Positions 1-8,745 of a stretch of DNA of 33,483 nucleotides are shown here, one piece after another. The DNA is from Streptomyces sp. YIM 98790 (GTDB lineage: Bacteria; Actinomycetota; Actinomycetes; Streptomycetales; Streptomycetaceae): contig NZ_WTLH01000053.1 in assembly GCF_011421595.1 (NCBI RefSeq), positions 1 to 33,483 of the forward strand. Reading direction: 5' to 3'. The notes below the pieces were generated by a model. It saw only the letters and a program-made list of their open reading frames with translations. It had not been told where the DNA came from and did no database searches. Within the stretch, counting starts at the first letter, position 1; the number at the start of each line of letters is the position of its first letter. The position numbers and the translations under genes are program-made.

Positions 1-764
1 AGCCCGGCCGCGCGCTCCGGCGCGGCCGGCGCGGCCAGTGCCCGGGCGTGCAGCGCGGCCTCGGCGGCCAGCCGGTCCTGCCCGGCGAACAGCGCCCGGG
101 AGAGCGCCAGCGCGGTGCGGCGCTCGGCGCCGGAGAGGTAACGGTTGCGGCTGGAGAGCGCCAGCCCGTCCTCCTCGCGGACGGTGGGCACGCCCACGAT
201 CTCCACCGGGAAGTCCAGGTCCCGCACCATGCGCCGGATCAGCGCCAGCTGCTGGGCGTCCTTCTGGCCGTAGAGGGCGATGTCCGGGGCGGTCAGGTGG
301 AGCAGCTTGGCGACCACGGTCAGCATGCCGTCGAAGTGGCCGGGCCGGGACGCGCCCTCCAGCCGCTCCCCCATCGGCCCGGCGCTGATCCGCACCTGCG
401 GCTCCCCGCCCGGGTACACCTCCGCGGCCGACGGGGCGAACACCGCGTCGGCCCCGGCCGCCGCGGCCACCTCCAGATCGGCGTCCAGGGTGCGCGGGTA
501 GCGGTCGAAGTCCTCGCCCTCGCCGAACTGCAGCGGGTTGACGAACACGGTGACCACCACCTGCCCGTCCCGCCCGGCCCGGGCACGGGCCGCCCGGATC
601 AGCGTGGCGTGCCCCTCGTGCAGCGCGCCCATGGTCATCACCACGGCCCGCGGCCCGGCGCCGGCGGGACGCGGCAGGGCGTGCAGCCCCTCCGCGGTGA
701 CCGGAACGGGCAGGCGGCCCCCCGGGCCGGGGCGCGCGCTCGGGGCGGGGCTGGGGGCGCTCAT
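1..764 (-). CDS. panC: Pantoate-beta-alanine ligase (pantothenate synthetase), 3' end outside window
   Basis: This cytoplasmic enzyme condenses pantoate with beta-alanine using ATP, the last step of pantothenate (vitamin B5) synthesis. The translated minus strand begins MSAPSPAP and after a roughly 40-residue Pro/Ala-rich leader shows the family's nucleotide-binding segment [10 protein letters not shown], then VFVNPLQFG, and further on a GQKDAQQL segment and LSSRNRYLS; all four are PanC signatures. About 254 codons are visible and the reading frame is still open at base 1, so the C-terminus is missing. The ATG at 762-764 overlaps the TGA of the upstream DUF2520 gene as ATGA, so translation is probably coupled. 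The N-terminal leader is longer than in most PanC proteins and could mean that translation starts further in, but the ATGA overlap favours this start. Identity is secure; the start is fairly secure. Confidence 0.95.
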   Translation of the reverse strand, partial: MSAPSPAPSARPGPGGRLPVPVTAEGLHALPRPAGAGPRAVVMTMGALHEGHATLIRAARARAGRDGQVVVTVFVNPLQFGEGEDFDRYPRTLDADLEVAAAAGADAVFAPSAAEVYPGGEPQVRISAGPMGERLEGASRPGHFDGMLTVVAKLLHLTAPDIALYGQKDAQQLALIRRMVRDLDFPVEIVGVPTVREEDGLALSSRNRYLSGAERRTALALSRALFAGQDRLAAEAALHARALAAPAAPERAAG

Positions 765-1696
765 GCGGGTTCTCCGTCCGACGACAGGGCTTCCAGGAGG
801 CGCTCGGCCTGTTCGGGCCGGAGCGTGCCGTGGTCCAGGGCGCGGTCGGCGGTGGCCCGTGCCATGGCGAGATAGCCGGGCAGGGCGTCCGGGGCGTGCG
901 CCCGCAGCTCGGCCACGTGCGCCGCCACGGTGCCCGCGTCGCCGCGCGCCACCGGGCCGGTGAGTGCGGCGTCGCCGGAGCGCAGGGCGTTGTCCAGGGC
1001 GGCGCCGAGCAGCGGGCCGAGCATCCGGTCCGGTGCGCCGACCCCGGCGGTGCGCAGCAGATCCATGGCCTGGGCGACCAGCGTCACCAGGTGGTTGGCG
1101 CCAAGCGCGAGCGCGGCGTGGTAGAGGGGGCGGGCGCTCTCCTCGATCCACTCCGGCTCGCCGCCCATCTCGATCACCAGCGCCTCGGCGGCCAGCCGCA
1201 GCTCCTCGGGCGCGGTGACGCCGAACGCGCAGCCGGCCAGCCGCTGCACGTCCACCGAGGTGCCGGTGAAGGTCATCACGGGGTGCAGGGCCAGCGGCAG
1301 GCCGCCGGCCCGGCGGGCCGGGTCGAGCACCGCCGTGCCGTAGCGGCCGGAGGTGTGCACCAGCAGCTGGCCGGGGCGGACCGCGCCGGTCCCGGCCAGG
1401 CCGCGCACCAGGCCGGGCAGCACGTCGTCGGGGACGGTGAGCAGGACCAGTTCGGCACGGGCCATCACCTCGGCCGGGTCGACCAGCGGCACGCCGGGCA
1501 GCAGGGCGTCGGCGCGGCGGCGGGAGGCGTCGGAGACGCCGGAGACGGCGGCCGGGCGGTGCCCGGCCAGGGCGAGGGAGGCGGCGAGCGCGGGACCGAC
1601 GCGTCCGGCGCCCACGACACCGACGGACAGCCGGGCGGGCCGGTCCTCGGCGCGTCCGGGCGCGCCGGAGCCGCCGGGGTGATGCGGTGCGTTCAC
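761..1696 (-). CDS. Rossmann-like and DUF2520 domain protein
   Basis: The protein has 311 residues. An N-terminal Rossmann fold starts with [13 protein letters not shown] (about residues 25-37), a GxGxxG dinucleotide-binding loop, and is followed by a helical C-terminal DUF2520 half with the motif HPVMTFTG at mid-protein. The fold resembles 6-phosphogluconate dehydrogenase and ketopantoate reductase-like proteins. Families of this type often sit directly upstream of panC in actinobacteria, and the 4-nt ATGA overlap here shows the same linkage, so a role in pantoate or pantothenate supply is plausible but unproven; the substrate is not known. The GTG start at 1694-1696 is preceded by GGAAGG about 6 nt upstream on the minus strand. 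The gap of 275 nt to the response-regulator gene holds no convincing gene. Confidence 0.85.
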   Translation of the reverse strand: MNAPHHPGGSGAPGRAEDRPARLSVGVVGAGRVGPALAASLALAGHRPAAVSGVSDASRRRADALLPGVPLVDPAEVMARAELVLLTVPDDVLPGLVRGLAGTGAVRPGQLLVHTSGRYGTAVLDPARRAGGLPLALHPVMTFTGTSVDVQRLAGCAFGVTAPEELRLAAEALVIEMGGEPEWIEESARPLYHAALALGANHLVTLVAQAMDLLRTAGVGAPDRMLGPLLGAALDNALRSGDAALTGPVARGDAGTVAAHVAELRAHAPDALPGYLAMARATADRALDHGTLRPEQAERLLEALSSDGEPA

Positions 1697-1971
1697 GGCA
1701 GCCTTCCGTTCCGTTCCAGTCCTCCGCCAGACCGGGCGGACTGGCGGGCCCCAGCGGGCATCGGTACCGGACGTTCACACCCATGCTATCCGCGGGCAAC
1801 CCGCGCACCACCGCTCCCGCCACCCGATGAGACGAGCCCGACAGCCCTGGCGGGGCCGCGGGCCGCGGCCCGGCTCGCCGGGTGCCGCCCGAGGACGTGC
1901 GGGGCCGTCCGGGGCGGGGCGGGCCGGCGCGGGGCGGGGGCCCGGCGAGCGGCGCATCCGCCGCGGGCGGA

Positions 1972-2655
1972 TCAGTGGGGGTGGCCGCCGGCCTGGACCA
2001 GGCCGGTCTCGTAGGCGAGGACGACCGCCTGCACCCGGTCGCGCAGCTGGAGCTTGGCCAGGATGCGGCCGACATGCGTCTTCACCGTGGCCTCGGACAC
2101 GAAGAGATGCGCGGCGATCTCGCCGTTCGACAGCCCCTGGGCGATCAGCACCAGCACCTCCCGCTCCCGGTCCGTCAGCTGCTTCAGCCGCGGGTCCTCG
2201 GCCTGCTGCGCGGCCGGCAGCAGGGTGGCGAACCGGTCCAGCAGCCGCCGCGTGGTGGACGGCGCCACCACCGCGTCCCCGCTGGAGACGGAGCGGATCG
2301 CGGAGAGCAGCTCGTCCGGCGGCACGTCCTTGAGCATGAAGCCCGACGCACCCGCCTTGAGCGCGGAAAAGGCGTACTCGTCGAGGTCGAAGGTGGTCAG
2401 GATGAGCACCTTGGGCGCGCCCGGCCCGCCCTCCCCCTCCTGGCAGACGCGGCGGGTGGCCTCCACCCCGTCCATCCGCGGCATCCGCACGTCCATCAGC
2501 ACCACGTCCACGGCCGTCGTGCGCAGCCGCTCCAGCGCCTCGGCGCCGTCACCCGCCTCCGCCACGACCTCCATGTCCTCCTGGGCGGCGAGCACCATCT
2601 TGAATCCGGTGCGCAGCAGCACCTGGTCGTCGACGAGCATGACGCGGATCGGCAT
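1972..2655 (-). CDS. NarL/FixJ-family response regulator
   Basis: This 227-residue response regulator has an N-terminal receiver domain, with the acidic pair D9/D10 in MLVDDQ, phosphoacceptor D55 in the LMDVRMP segment and the conserved lysine K109 in FMLKD. A C-terminal LuxR-type helix-turn-helix follows (about residues 160-220, with LTDREREVL and [13 protein letters not shown]). It should bind DNA after phosphorylation by the kinase encoded just upstream. The ATG at 2653-2655 was chosen because it begins directly at the receiver fold and has GGAAGGA about 8 nt upstream. A longer frame from 2760 would add a Pro-rich, low-complexity extension overlapping the kinase gene and is unlikely. The kinase stop is 88 nt upstream, so the pair is probably co-transcribed from the kinase promoter. 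Target genes are not evident from the sequence. Confidence 0.93.
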   Translation of the reverse strand: MPIRVMLVDDQVLLRTGFKMVLAAQEDMEVVAEAGDGAEALERLRTTAVDVVLMDVRMPRMDGVEATRRVCQEGEGGPGAPKVLILTTFDLDEYAFSALKAGASGFMLKDVPPDELLSAIRSVSSGDAVVAPSTTRRLLDRFATLLPAAQQAEDPRLKQLTDREREVLVLIAQGLSNGEIAAHLFVSEATVKTHVGRILAKLQLRDRVQAVVLAYETGLVQAGGHPH

Positions 2656-2743
2656 CAGAGGTGTCCTTCCCGGGGTCCTGGGAGTGGTTTCGGTCACGCG
2701 GACAGGCGAGGCGTGCGGCGGCGGCGGAACGGGCGGCGGCGGC

Positions 2744-3991
2744 TCAGGCGGGGCAGTCACGGGTCTTCAGCGGCAGGGTGGCACTGATCCGGAAGCCGCC
2801 GCCGGGGCGCGGCCCGGCCAGCAGTTCACCGCCGACCATCCCCACCCGCTCCCGCATGCCGATCAGCCCGTGGCCCAGCCCGTCGGCTCCGCCGCTCTCG
2901 TACGCGCCGACCGGCCGCGCCCCGCGCCCGTCGTCCTCCGCCAGCACGGTGAGGGTATCGCCGCCGTACCGGAGCCGGACCCGGGCACCGGCCTCGGGGC
3001 CGGCGTGCTTGCGGGTGTTGGTCAGGGCCTCCTGGACGATCCGGTAGGCGGTGAGCTCCACGCCGCTGGGCAGCGGGCGGGGCGAGCCCTCGATGCGGAA
3101 GTCGACCGGCAGCCCGGTGTCACGGATGCGCTGCACCAGCTCGCCGAGCTGCTCCACGCCCGGCTGCGGCACGTAGTCCTGTTCGCCGACGGCCGCGCCG
3201 GCGGTGCCGTTGGCCGTGGCGTTGCTCTCCCGCAGCACGCCCAGCAGGCGGCGCATCTCGGTGAGCGCCTGCCGCCCGGTGGTGGAGATGGTCCGCAGCG
3301 CGCTGCGCGCCTGCTCCACATCCTTGTCCAGCACGTATGCGGCGCCGTCGGCCTGGACCACCATCACCGACACGTTGTGTGCCACCACGTCGTGCAGCTC
3401 CCGGGCTATCCGGGCGCGCTCCGCCACCACGGCCATCCGGGCGCGGGCCTCGCGCTCCTGTTCCAGCCGGGTGGCACGCTCCTCGAGCTCGGCGTAGTAG
3501 GCGCGGCGGGTGCGCAGCGAGTCGCCCAGCACCCAGGCCAGCGCGAAGCAGACCGTCATCAGCACGGTCTCGAAGACCGCCGCGCCGGTGGAGTGGAAGT
3601 CGTCCGGTTCGTGCCAGCGCACCGAGGCCAGCGCGGGGGCCGCCAGGGCGCCGGCCAGGGCCAGCCGGGAGGCCCAGCGGGTCTGCCGGGAGGCGACGGT
3701 GAAGATGATGACCAGGAAGGCGAAGTTGCCGGGGTTGGGCTCGACGCCGGTGACCAGCTGGAACACGCCGACGGCCAGGGCGAGCAGCAGCATCTGCTCC
3801 GGCCGGCGCCGCCGCAGGGTGACCACCGTGCCCAGCAGGACGGCGGTCAGGCCGCCGGCCGTCTCCTGCCCCTCACTGAGCTCCGGCAGCGTGTCCACCA
3901 GCCAGGCGATCGTGAGGGCGAACAGCATGAATCCCCAGAAGCCGTCCACCAGTGTCGGGTGGCGGCGAAGGAATTCGTAAAGCTTGTTCAC
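2744..3991 (-). CDS. DesK/NarL-type sensor histidine kinase
   Basis: This 415-residue membrane kinase is the partner of the downstream response regulator. The N-terminal 155 residues contain several hydrophobic segments (around 16-31, 47-60, 66-80, 90-100, 107-123 and 140-157) with almost no extracytoplasmic loop, so the stimulus is probably sensed in or at the membrane. A short helical stretch follows (about 160-190), then a HisKA_3 dimerisation domain with phosphoacceptor H200 in ARELHDVVAHN. The ATPase domain shows an N box at about 320-330 (QEALTNTRKHA), a G1 box EDDGRG at 352-357 and a G2 box GLGHGLIGMR at 371-380. The GTG at 3989-3991 has no ribosome-binding site but has a -10 box 7 nt upstream, so the mRNA may be leaderless. 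The ligand is unknown. Confidence 0.93.
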   Translation of the reverse strand: MNKLYEFLRRHPTLVDGFWGFMLFALTIAWLVDTLPELSEGQETAGGLTAVLLGTVVTLRRRRPEQMLLLALAVGVFQLVTGVEPNPGNFAFLVIIFTVASRQTRWASRLALAGALAAPALASVRWHEPDDFHSTGAAVFETVLMTVCFALAWVLGDSLRTRRAYYAELEERATRLEQEREARARMAVVAERARIARELHDVVAHNVSVMVVQADGAAYVLDKDVEQARSALRTISTTGRQALTEMRRLLGVLRESNATANGTAGAAVGEQDYVPQPGVEQLGELVQRIRDTGLPVDFRIEGSPRPLPSGVELTAYRIVQEALTNTRKHAGPEAGARVRLRYGGDTLTVLAEDDGRGARPVGAYESGGADGLGHGLIGMRERVGMVGGELLAGPRPGGGFRISATLPLKTRDCPA

Positions 3992-3998
3992 ATGACTC

Positions 3999-4004
3999 AG
4001 AGTA
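3999..4004 (-). promoter_or_regulatory. -10 box of probable leaderless promoter for the histidine kinase gene
   Basis: On the minus strand TACTCT fits TANNNT and is followed by exactly 7 nt before the GTG start, the spacing expected if transcription begins at the start codon. No clear -35 hexamer is seen. The placement is an inference from sequence only. Confidence 0.55.
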
Positions 4005-4113
4005 GGGACACGGCGGACGTTCCGGGTCAGTCCGGGGAGCGATACCTGGGGAGGGCAGCTACTCCTCTGGGGGGACGCGACGCCCGCTGCCTCCGGGTGA
4101 GGCCCCGGGGGCG

Positions 4114-4119
4114 TACGGT
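4114..4119 (+). promoter_or_regulatory. -10 box of probable leaderless promoter for the methyltransferase gene
   Basis: TACGGT fits TANNNT and lies 6 nt before the GTG at 4126, with no ribosome-binding site in between, which points to a leaderless transcript and supports this start codon. Confidence 0.55.
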
Positions 4120-4125
4120 GGCGGG

Positions 4126-5130
4126 GTGGCGGCGGGACGGAGCGGGCGGCCGGTGCGCTGGAGCGTGGCCGCCGAGCGGGCCCTGTACGGGGCGGGGCCG
4201 GGGTTCTTCCTGCGGGAGGCGCCGGGTGCGCATTTCCGCACCGCGGTGCATGCCTCGCCGCTGTTCGCCCAGGCCGTGACCGTGCTGCTGCGCCGGGTGG
4301 ACGACGCCCTGGGCCGGCCGGCGGACGGCCTGGCGCTGGTGGACATGGGCGCCGGGCGGGGGGAGCTGCTGACCGGGGTGCTGGCGGCGCTGGAGCCGGA
4401 CGAGGCGCGGCGGGTACGGCTGTGCGCGGTGGAGCGGGCGGAGCGGCCGGCCGGGCTGGACGAGCGGATCGAGTGGTGCTCCGAGGTGCCGGAGGGCGTC
4501 GTCGGGCTGCTGTTCGCCAACGAGTGGCTGGACAACGTCCCGCTGGACGTGGTGGAGACCGGCCCCGGCGGCCGGCCGCGCTATGTGCTGGTGGACCCGG
4601 CGACCGGGAAGGAGACGCCGGGCGGGCCGCCGGACCCGGCCGACCTGGCGTGGCTGCGGCGGTGGTGGCCGCTGCGCGGCGAGCCGGGCGAGCGGGCGGA
4701 GATCGGCCGCACCCGGGACGAGGCGTGGGCGGCGGCGGCCGGACGGCTGGCCGCCGGTCTGGCGGTGGCGGTGGACTACGCCCACAGCCGGGACGCCCGT
4801 CCGCCGCTGGGCACCCTCACCGGCTACCGGGACGGCCGCCAGGTGCGGCCGGTGCCCGACGGCAGCTGTGATCTGACCGCGCATGTGGCGCTGGACTCCT
4901 GTGCCGGGCCGGGCGCGGTGCTGCTGCCGCAGCGGTCGGCGCTGCGGCAGCTCGGGGTCAGCGGCCGGCGGCCGCCGCTCGCGCTGGCCTCGGCCGATCC
5001 GGCCGGGTATGTGCGGGCGCTGGCGCTGGCCGGGCAGGCGGCGGAGCTGACCGATCCGGGAGGGCTGGGCGGCTTCACCTGGCTGCTGCAGCCGGTGGGC
5101 ATCCCGCTGCCGCTGCGCGCCGGGGCGTGA
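4126..5130 (+). CDS. MidA/NDUFAF7-family (COG1565) SAM-dependent methyltransferase
   Basis: This 334-residue class I methyltransferase has SAM-binding motif I at about residues 71-82 ([12 protein letters not shown]). The segment NEWLDNVP at 132-139 corresponds to the NE(W/F)(L/F)D..P signature of the COG1565/DUF185 group. The characterised eukaryotic relative NDUFAF7 symmetrically dimethylates one arginine of the complex I subunit NDUFS2 during assembly. The neighbouring convergent gene here encodes a NuoD, the bacterial counterpart of NDUFS2, so a NuoD-directed protein arginine methyltransferase is a reasonable inference from context; it is not shown by the sequence. The two genes are not in one operon, being tail-to-tail with 165 nt between them. 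The GTG start is supported by a leaderless-type -10 box. Other protein or small-molecule substrates remain possible. Confidence 0.8.
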   Translation: MAAGRSGRPVRWSVAAERALYGAGPGFFLREAPGAHFRTAVHASPLFAQAVTVLLRRVDDALGRPADGLALVDMGAGRGELLTGVLAALEPDEARRVRLCAVERAERPAGLDERIEWCSEVPEGVVGLLFANEWLDNVPLDVVETGPGGRPRYVLVDPATGKETPGGPPDPADLAWLRRWWPLRGEPGERAEIGRTRDEAWAAAAGRLAAGLAVAVDYAHSRDARPPLGTLTGYRDGRQVRPVPDGSCDLTAHVALDSCAGPGAVLLPQRSALRQLGVSGRRPPLALASADPAGYVRALALAGQAAELTDPGGLGGFTWLLQPVGIPLPLRAGA

Positions 5131-5161
5131 CCCGCGCTCGTCCGGCCGCCCGTCCCGGCCC

Positions 5162-5196
5162 GTCCCGGCGCCGGGACCCGGGCGCGTGGCGCCCGG
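5162..5196. terminator. Pair of perfect GC-rich palindromes between convergent genes
   Basis: A loopless 16-bp palindrome occupies 5162-5177 (GTCCCGGCGCCGGGAC). Directly after it comes a hairpin with 8-bp arms at 5178-5185 and 5189-5196 and a 3-nt loop. The site lies between the stops of the methyltransferase gene and nuoD, so it may end transcription from both sides. There is no T-tract, as is usual in high-GC actinobacteria. Confidence 0.5.
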
Positions 5197-5220
5197 AGCC
5201 CGCGCAGCCGGGCGCCGCCC

Positions 5221-5270
5221 CGTAACGCTCCGCAACGCCCCGTAACGCCCTGCAACGGCCCGCATTGCCC
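5221..5270. repeat. Five 10-bp tandem repeats
   Basis: The sequence reads as five consecutive 10-mers: cgtaacgctc, cgcaacgccc, cgtaacgccc, tgcaacggcc and cgcattgccc. They decay toward the nuoD stop. The tract is non-coding in the interval between convergent genes and no function is evident. Confidence 0.7.
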
Positions 5271-5295
5271 GGAGTCGGCCCCTGGTGCTGTCTGT

Positions 5296-6477
5296 CTACT
5301 TGTCGATGTCACCGACGACGAAGAAGAAGGAGCCCAGGATGGCCACCATGTCGGCGACCAGGGTGCCGGGCAGCAGTTCGGTCAGCGCCTGGATGTTGTT
5401 GAAGGACGCCGAGCGCAGCTTCATCCGGTAGGGCGTCTTCTCGCCCTTGGAGACCAGGTAGTAGCCGTTCAGGCCGAGCGGGTTCTCGGTCCACGCGTAG
5501 GTGGCGCCCTCCGGGGCCTTGAGCACCTTGGGCAGCCGCTGGTTGACCGGCCCCGGCGGCAGCCCGGCCAGCCGGTCCAGACAGGCATCGGCCAGCTCCA
5601 GGGCGTTCCGGGTCTGTTCCAGCAGCACCTCGAACCGGGCCAGGCAGTCGCCCTCGGTGCGCACCGCGACCCGCAGGGTGTCGCCCAGCTCGCCGTAGGC
5701 GAGATACGGCTCGTCCCGGCGCAGGTCGAAGTCGACGCCGCTGGCACGGGCGATCGGCCCGGACACCCCGTAGGCGTGCACGGTCCGCGGGTCGAGCACC
5801 CCGACGCCCCGGGTGCGGGCCCGGAACACCTCATTGCCCAGCACAAGATCGTCGAAGCGGCCCATCCCGCCGCGCACCGCCGCCACCGCGGCCCGGGCCC
5901 GTTCCGTCCAGCCGGCCGGCAGATCCTCCTTCAGGCCGCCGACCCGGTTGAACATGTAGTGCATCCGGCCGCCCGAGACCTCCTCCATCACCCGCTGGAG
6001 ATCCTCCCGCTCGGTGAAGGCGTAGAAGATCGGGGTGATGCCGCCCAGTTCCAGCGGGTACGAGCCGAGGAACATCAGATGGTTCAGGGCACGGTTCAGC
6101 TCGGCCAGCAGGGTGCGCAGCCAGACCGCACGCTCGGGCACCTCCATGCCGAGCATGCGCTCCACCGCCAGCACCACGCCCAGTTCGCTGGAGAACGCCG
6201 ACAGCCAGTCGTGCCGGTTGGCCAGCACGATGATCTGCCGGTAGTCGCGGACCTCGAAGAGTTTCTCCGCACCGCGGTGCATATAGCCGATCACCGGTTC
6301 GGCGCGGGAGATCCGTTCGCCGTCCAGCACCAGCCGCAGCCGCAGCACACCGTGCGTGGAGGGGTGCTGGGGGCCGATGTTCAGCACCATGTCGGTGGAC
6401 CCCACCGACACCGCGGAGCCGCCCACCCCCACCGTCGTCTCGGTGCCGGCGGCGGTCGTTCCGTTCCCGTTGGCCAT
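5296..6477 (-). CDS. nuoD: Orphan NADH-quinone oxidoreductase subunit D paralogue (NuoD2-like)
   Basis: This 393-residue protein belongs to the complex I 49-kDa/NuoD family, which forms part of the quinone site beside cluster N2 in the peripheral arm. It has the family start [15 protein letters not shown] with the quinone-site histidine H42, then YMHRGAEKL with R68, equivalent to the arginine methylated in NDUFS2, then [14 protein letters not shown] and a C-terminus ending VVGDIDK. The position of the quinone-binding tyrosine (human NDUFS2 Tyr141) is W91 in the motif NRHDWLS. No other nuo gene is nearby, so this is an isolated paralogue, as known in other Streptomyces that also carry a complete nuo operon elsewhere. 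ATG 6475-6477 was chosen because the family match begins soon after it; the upstream open extension is low complexity. A -10-like box lies 7 nt upstream. Confidence 0.9.
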   Translation of the reverse strand: MANGNGTTAAGTETTVGVGGSAVSVGSTDMVLNIGPQHPSTHGVLRLRLVLDGERISRAEPVIGYMHRGAEKLFEVRDYRQIIVLANRHDWLSAFSSELGVVLAVERMLGMEVPERAVWLRTLLAELNRALNHLMFLGSYPLELGGITPIFYAFTEREDLQRVMEEVSGGRMHYMFNRVGGLKEDLPAGWTERARAAVAAVRGGMGRFDDLVLGNEVFRARTRGVGVLDPRTVHAYGVSGPIARASGVDFDLRRDEPYLAYGELGDTLRVAVRTEGDCLARFEVLLEQTRNALELADACLDRLAGLPPGPVNQRLPKVLKAPEGATYAWTENPLGLNGYYLVSKGEKTPYRMKLRSASFNNIQALTELLPGTLVADMVAILGSFFFVVGDIDK

Positions 6478-6484
6478 GGGGGCC

Positions 6485-6490
6485 AGTGTG
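6485..6490 (-). promoter_or_regulatory. Weak -10 box for the nuoD paralogue
   Basis: On the minus strand CACACT sits 7 nt before the ATG. It departs from TANNNT only at the first base. The position matches the leaderless boxes of neighbouring genes, but the match is weak. Confidence 0.35.
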
Positions 6491-6558
6491 GCAGTTCGGC
6501 ACCGCGATGGGTACGCGCCCGTCCCCTGCCGGGTTCGGTGCCCGGCGCCCCGCGGCTC

Positions 6559-6564
6559 TAAGCT
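6559..6564 (+). promoter_or_regulatory. -10 box of probable leaderless promoter for the first PH-domain gene
   Basis: TAAGCT fits TANNNT and is 7 nt before the ATG at 6572. There is no ribosome-binding site. It shares the 94-nt divergent interval with the nuoD promoter. Confidence 0.55.
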
Positions 6565-6571
6565 CGGGCAC

Positions 6572-7138
6572 ATGGAAGCGGTTGCGCCGGCCGGCGCGGA
6601 CGGTACGGACGGCGGCGCGGGCAGCACGGGCGGCGCGGACGGCGCCACGCCCGGGGAGGCCGGGGAGACCGGCGGGGCCCGGGAGTGGCGGCATGTGCAG
6701 CCGGGCCTGCTGACCCTGTGGCGGGTGCTGCTGGTGGTGTGGACGGCTCCGGTGATCCTGGTGGCGGCGCTGCTGCCGCTGCTGCTCGGCGCACCGGAAT
6801 GGTCGCTGCCCGCCCTGCTGCCGCTGGCGCTGATGGTGTGGGGCTGGGTGGTGCTGGGCCGGGTCTGCCGCTCCTGGCGCTATCTGGAGCGCGCCGACGA
6901 TCTCCTGATCAGCCGCGGCGTGATGTGGAAGCAGCTCACCGTGGTGCCGTACGGCCGGATGCAGTTGGTGGAGGTGACCTCGGGGCCGCTGGACCGCAAG
7001 TTCTCCCTGGCCCGGCTCCAGTTGCACACCGCGGCGGCGGCCACCGACGCGACCATCCCGGGCCTTGCCCCGGACGAGGCCGAGCGGCTGCGCGACCGTC
7101 TCACCGAACTGGGCGAAGCCCGCTCCGCGGGCCTGTGA
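6572..7138 (+). CDS. PH domain-containing membrane protein (YdbS-like, bPH_2)
   Basis: This 188-residue protein starts with an Ala/Gly-rich soluble segment (about 1-45). Two hydrophobic segments follow around residues 50-95 ([20 protein letters not shown] and the following [15 protein letters not shown]), then a bacterial PH (bPH_2, formerly DUF304) domain recognised by [24 protein letters not shown] and [11 protein letters not shown]. Such proteins are encoded in pairs with a larger multi-PH protein, as here, and sit in the cytoplasmic membrane. In Bacillus the YdbS/YdbT pair is linked to resistance to an antimicrobial peptide, but no function is known for the actinobacterial pair. The ATG is supported by a leaderless-type -10 box. 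The next gene starts 16 nt after the stop, so the two form an operon. Confidence 0.85.
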   Translation: MEAVAPAGADGTDGGAGSTGGADGATPGEAGETGGAREWRHVQPGLLTLWRVLLVVWTAPVILVAALLPLLLGAPEWSLPALLPLALMVWGWVVLGRVCRSWRYLERADDLLISRGVMWKQLTVVPYGRMQLVEVTSGPLDRKFSLARLQLHTAAAATDATIPGLAPDEAERLRDRLTELGEARSAGL

Positions 7139-7154
7139 ACTCGGCGGTCACACG

Positions 7155-8519
7155 GTGAACGGAATCGGCGCGGACAAGAGCAGCGGCGGCGGCGGCGGGC
7201 CCGGCCGCGGCAGCGGCTTCCCGGCGGAGGGACGGCGGCTGCATCCGGTGACCCCGTGGCGGCGCGCCTGGGCACCGCTGGCCGGGCTGGGCGCCCTGGT
7301 GGCGCAGAACCCCGAACGCCTGCGGGACGCCGCCGAGCTGGGCGCCCTCCCGCTGCTGGGCCTGACCGCCGGTGTGCTGGCCGTGGCCGCCGCCTACGGC
7401 TTCCTCTCCTGGCGGGTCACCCGCTACCGCATCACCGACACCGAACTGCGCATCCGCACCGGCCTGTTCTTCCGCCGCACCGCGCACCTGCGGCTGGACC
7501 GCATCCAGTCCATCGACATCACCCAGCCGCTGCTGGCCCGGGTGTTCGCGGTGGCCAAGCTGAAGATGGACGTGGTGGGCGCCGGGCAGCACGACGAGCT
7601 GGCGTTCGTCGGCGAGGCCGAGGCCCGCGAGCTGCGCGCCGAACTGCTGGCCCGGGCGGCCGGTATCGCCCCGGAGGCCGCGCCCACCGCCGGCGAGGCC
7701 CCCGCCCGGCAGCTCTACCGGGTCGAGACCCGCACCCTGGCCTGGGCGCTGGCCCTGCTGGGCAGCGGCTGGGGCGCGCTGCTCGGCGCGCTGGCCGCCA
7801 TCCCGCTGATGCTGTGGGCGACCGGCAGCGTGTTCGCCGCGGCGGTGACCGGGCTGCCGATGGTGATCGCGCTGTGGCGCAGCAGCGTCGGCGGCTTCCT
7901 CACCCAGTACGGCTGGACCGTGTCCGAGTCCCCGGACGGGCTGCGGCTGGACCACGGGCTGCTCCAGAAGGAGCACGCCACCGTGCCGCCCGGCCGGGTG
8001 CAGTCGGTACGGCTGGTGGAGCCGCTGCTGTGGCGGCGGCGCGGCTGGGTGCGGGTGGAGCTGGAGGTGGCGGGTGCCGGAAACGAGGGCGGGCTGCTGC
8101 TGCCGGTGACCACCCGCCACGAGTGCGTGGCGCTGCTCGGCCGGATGCTGCCGCAGGTGGACATCGACGCGGCGGTGGCGGCGGTCCGTCCGGCGCCGTC
8201 CCGCGCCCGGTGGGCCGTGCCGGTGTGGTGGCGCGGCTACGGCCACGGGGTGACCGAGGCGGTCTTCGTGGCCCGGCACGGGCGGCTGCGCCGGGTGCAC
8301 ACCCTGGTGCCGCACGCCAAGGTGCAGAGCGTGCGGCTGACCCGCGGGCCCTGGCAGCAGTTCCTCGGACTGGCCGGTGTCCATGTGGACCACGGCGCCA
8401 ACGGCACGGCCAGCGCGCGGCAGATGGACGCGGAGTACGCGGCGGCCGAAGTCGCGGCGCAGGCCGAGCGTTCCCGGCTGGGGCGGCGCACCGCGCGGCC
8501 CGACCGCTGGCTGACCTGA
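7155..8519 (+). CDS. Multi-PH domain membrane protein (YdbT-like, bPH_2)
   Basis: This is a 454-residue partner of the preceding protein. It opens with a Gly-rich leader, then hydrophobic segments near residues 36-50 and 65-85, and a first bPH_2 domain ([35 protein letters not shown]). Two further hydrophobic segments follow around 195-240, then a second PH-like domain ([20 protein letters not shown]) and a third ([22 protein letters not shown]). The repeated pattern 'charged-ARVQSVRL' marks each domain. The whole architecture matches YdbT-like proteins with three PH units. The GTG at 7155 begins 16 nt after the previous stop; no good ribosome-binding site is visible, so the start is uncertain by a few codons. 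The ligand and role are unknown, and membrane or envelope stress protection is only a guess from Bacillus homologues. Confidence 0.83.
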   Translation: MNGIGADKSSGGGGGPGRGSGFPAEGRRLHPVTPWRRAWAPLAGLGALVAQNPERLRDAAELGALPLLGLTAGVLAVAAAYGFLSWRVTRYRITDTELRIRTGLFFRRTAHLRLDRIQSIDITQPLLARVFAVAKLKMDVVGAGQHDELAFVGEAEARELRAELLARAAGIAPEAAPTAGEAPARQLYRVETRTLAWALALLGSGWGALLGALAAIPLMLWATGSVFAAAVTGLPMVIALWRSSVGGFLTQYGWTVSESPDGLRLDHGLLQKEHATVPPGRVQSVRLVEPLLWRRRGWVRVELEVAGAGNEGGLLLPVTTRHECVALLGRMLPQVDIDAAVAAVRPAPSRARWAVPVWWRGYGHGVTEAVFVARHGRLRRVHTLVPHAKVQSVRLTRGPWQQFLGLAGVHVDHGANGTASARQMDAEYAAAEVAAQAERSRLGRRTARPDRWLT

Positions 8520-8584
8520 CCGGGCACGGCGCGCCGCCTCGGCGGCGCCGGGCACGGCCCGCGGCGTACCCGGGGCAGGCCCGC

Positions 8585-8680
8585 GAGGCCGTGGGGGCGT
8601 GAGGCCGTGGGGGCGTGAGCCCTCGCTCGGGCGCGAGGGGCGGGCGAGGGGCGCGCGACCAGCTCGCGAGGGGCGCGCGA
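8585..8680. repeat. Short direct repeats upstream of bioB
   Basis: A perfect 16-bp tandem duplication (GAGGCCGTGGGGGCGT) occupies 8585-8600 and 8601-8616. It is followed by three copies of GCGAGGGGCG at 8633, 8644 and 8666, the last two extended to a 15-bp identity (GCGAGGGGCGCGCGA). The tract is non-coding, between the PH gene and bioB, and no regulator is recognised. Confidence 0.6.
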
Positions 8681-8733
8681 GGCATCGCGGACGTCACGTC
8701 CGGGTGTTCTTCCGCACCCGGCCGGGCGTGGGC

Positions 8734-8739
8734 CAGGAT
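8734..8739 (+). promoter_or_regulatory. -10-like box upstream of bioB
   Basis: CAGGAT lies 6 nt before the ATG at 8746 and differs from TANNNT only in its first base. The interval is purine-rich GGGGG, which could also serve as a weak ribosome-binding site at very short distance. A leaderless start is possible but not certain. Confidence 0.4.
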
Positions 8740-8745
8740 CGGGGG

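Noticed and set aside
48..875. A plus-strand open frame over panC
   Set aside because: The minus strand encodes clear PanC motifs; the plus frame has none.
2656..2760. Longer start for the response regulator
   Set aside because: It would add a Pro-rich leader overlapping the kinase gene, while ATG 2655 has a good ribosome-binding site and starts at the receiver fold.
7101..8555. A long minus-strand open frame opposite the second PH-domain gene
   Set aside because: Composition is His/Gln/Pro/Gly-rich without any family motif; the plus-strand PH gene explains the region.
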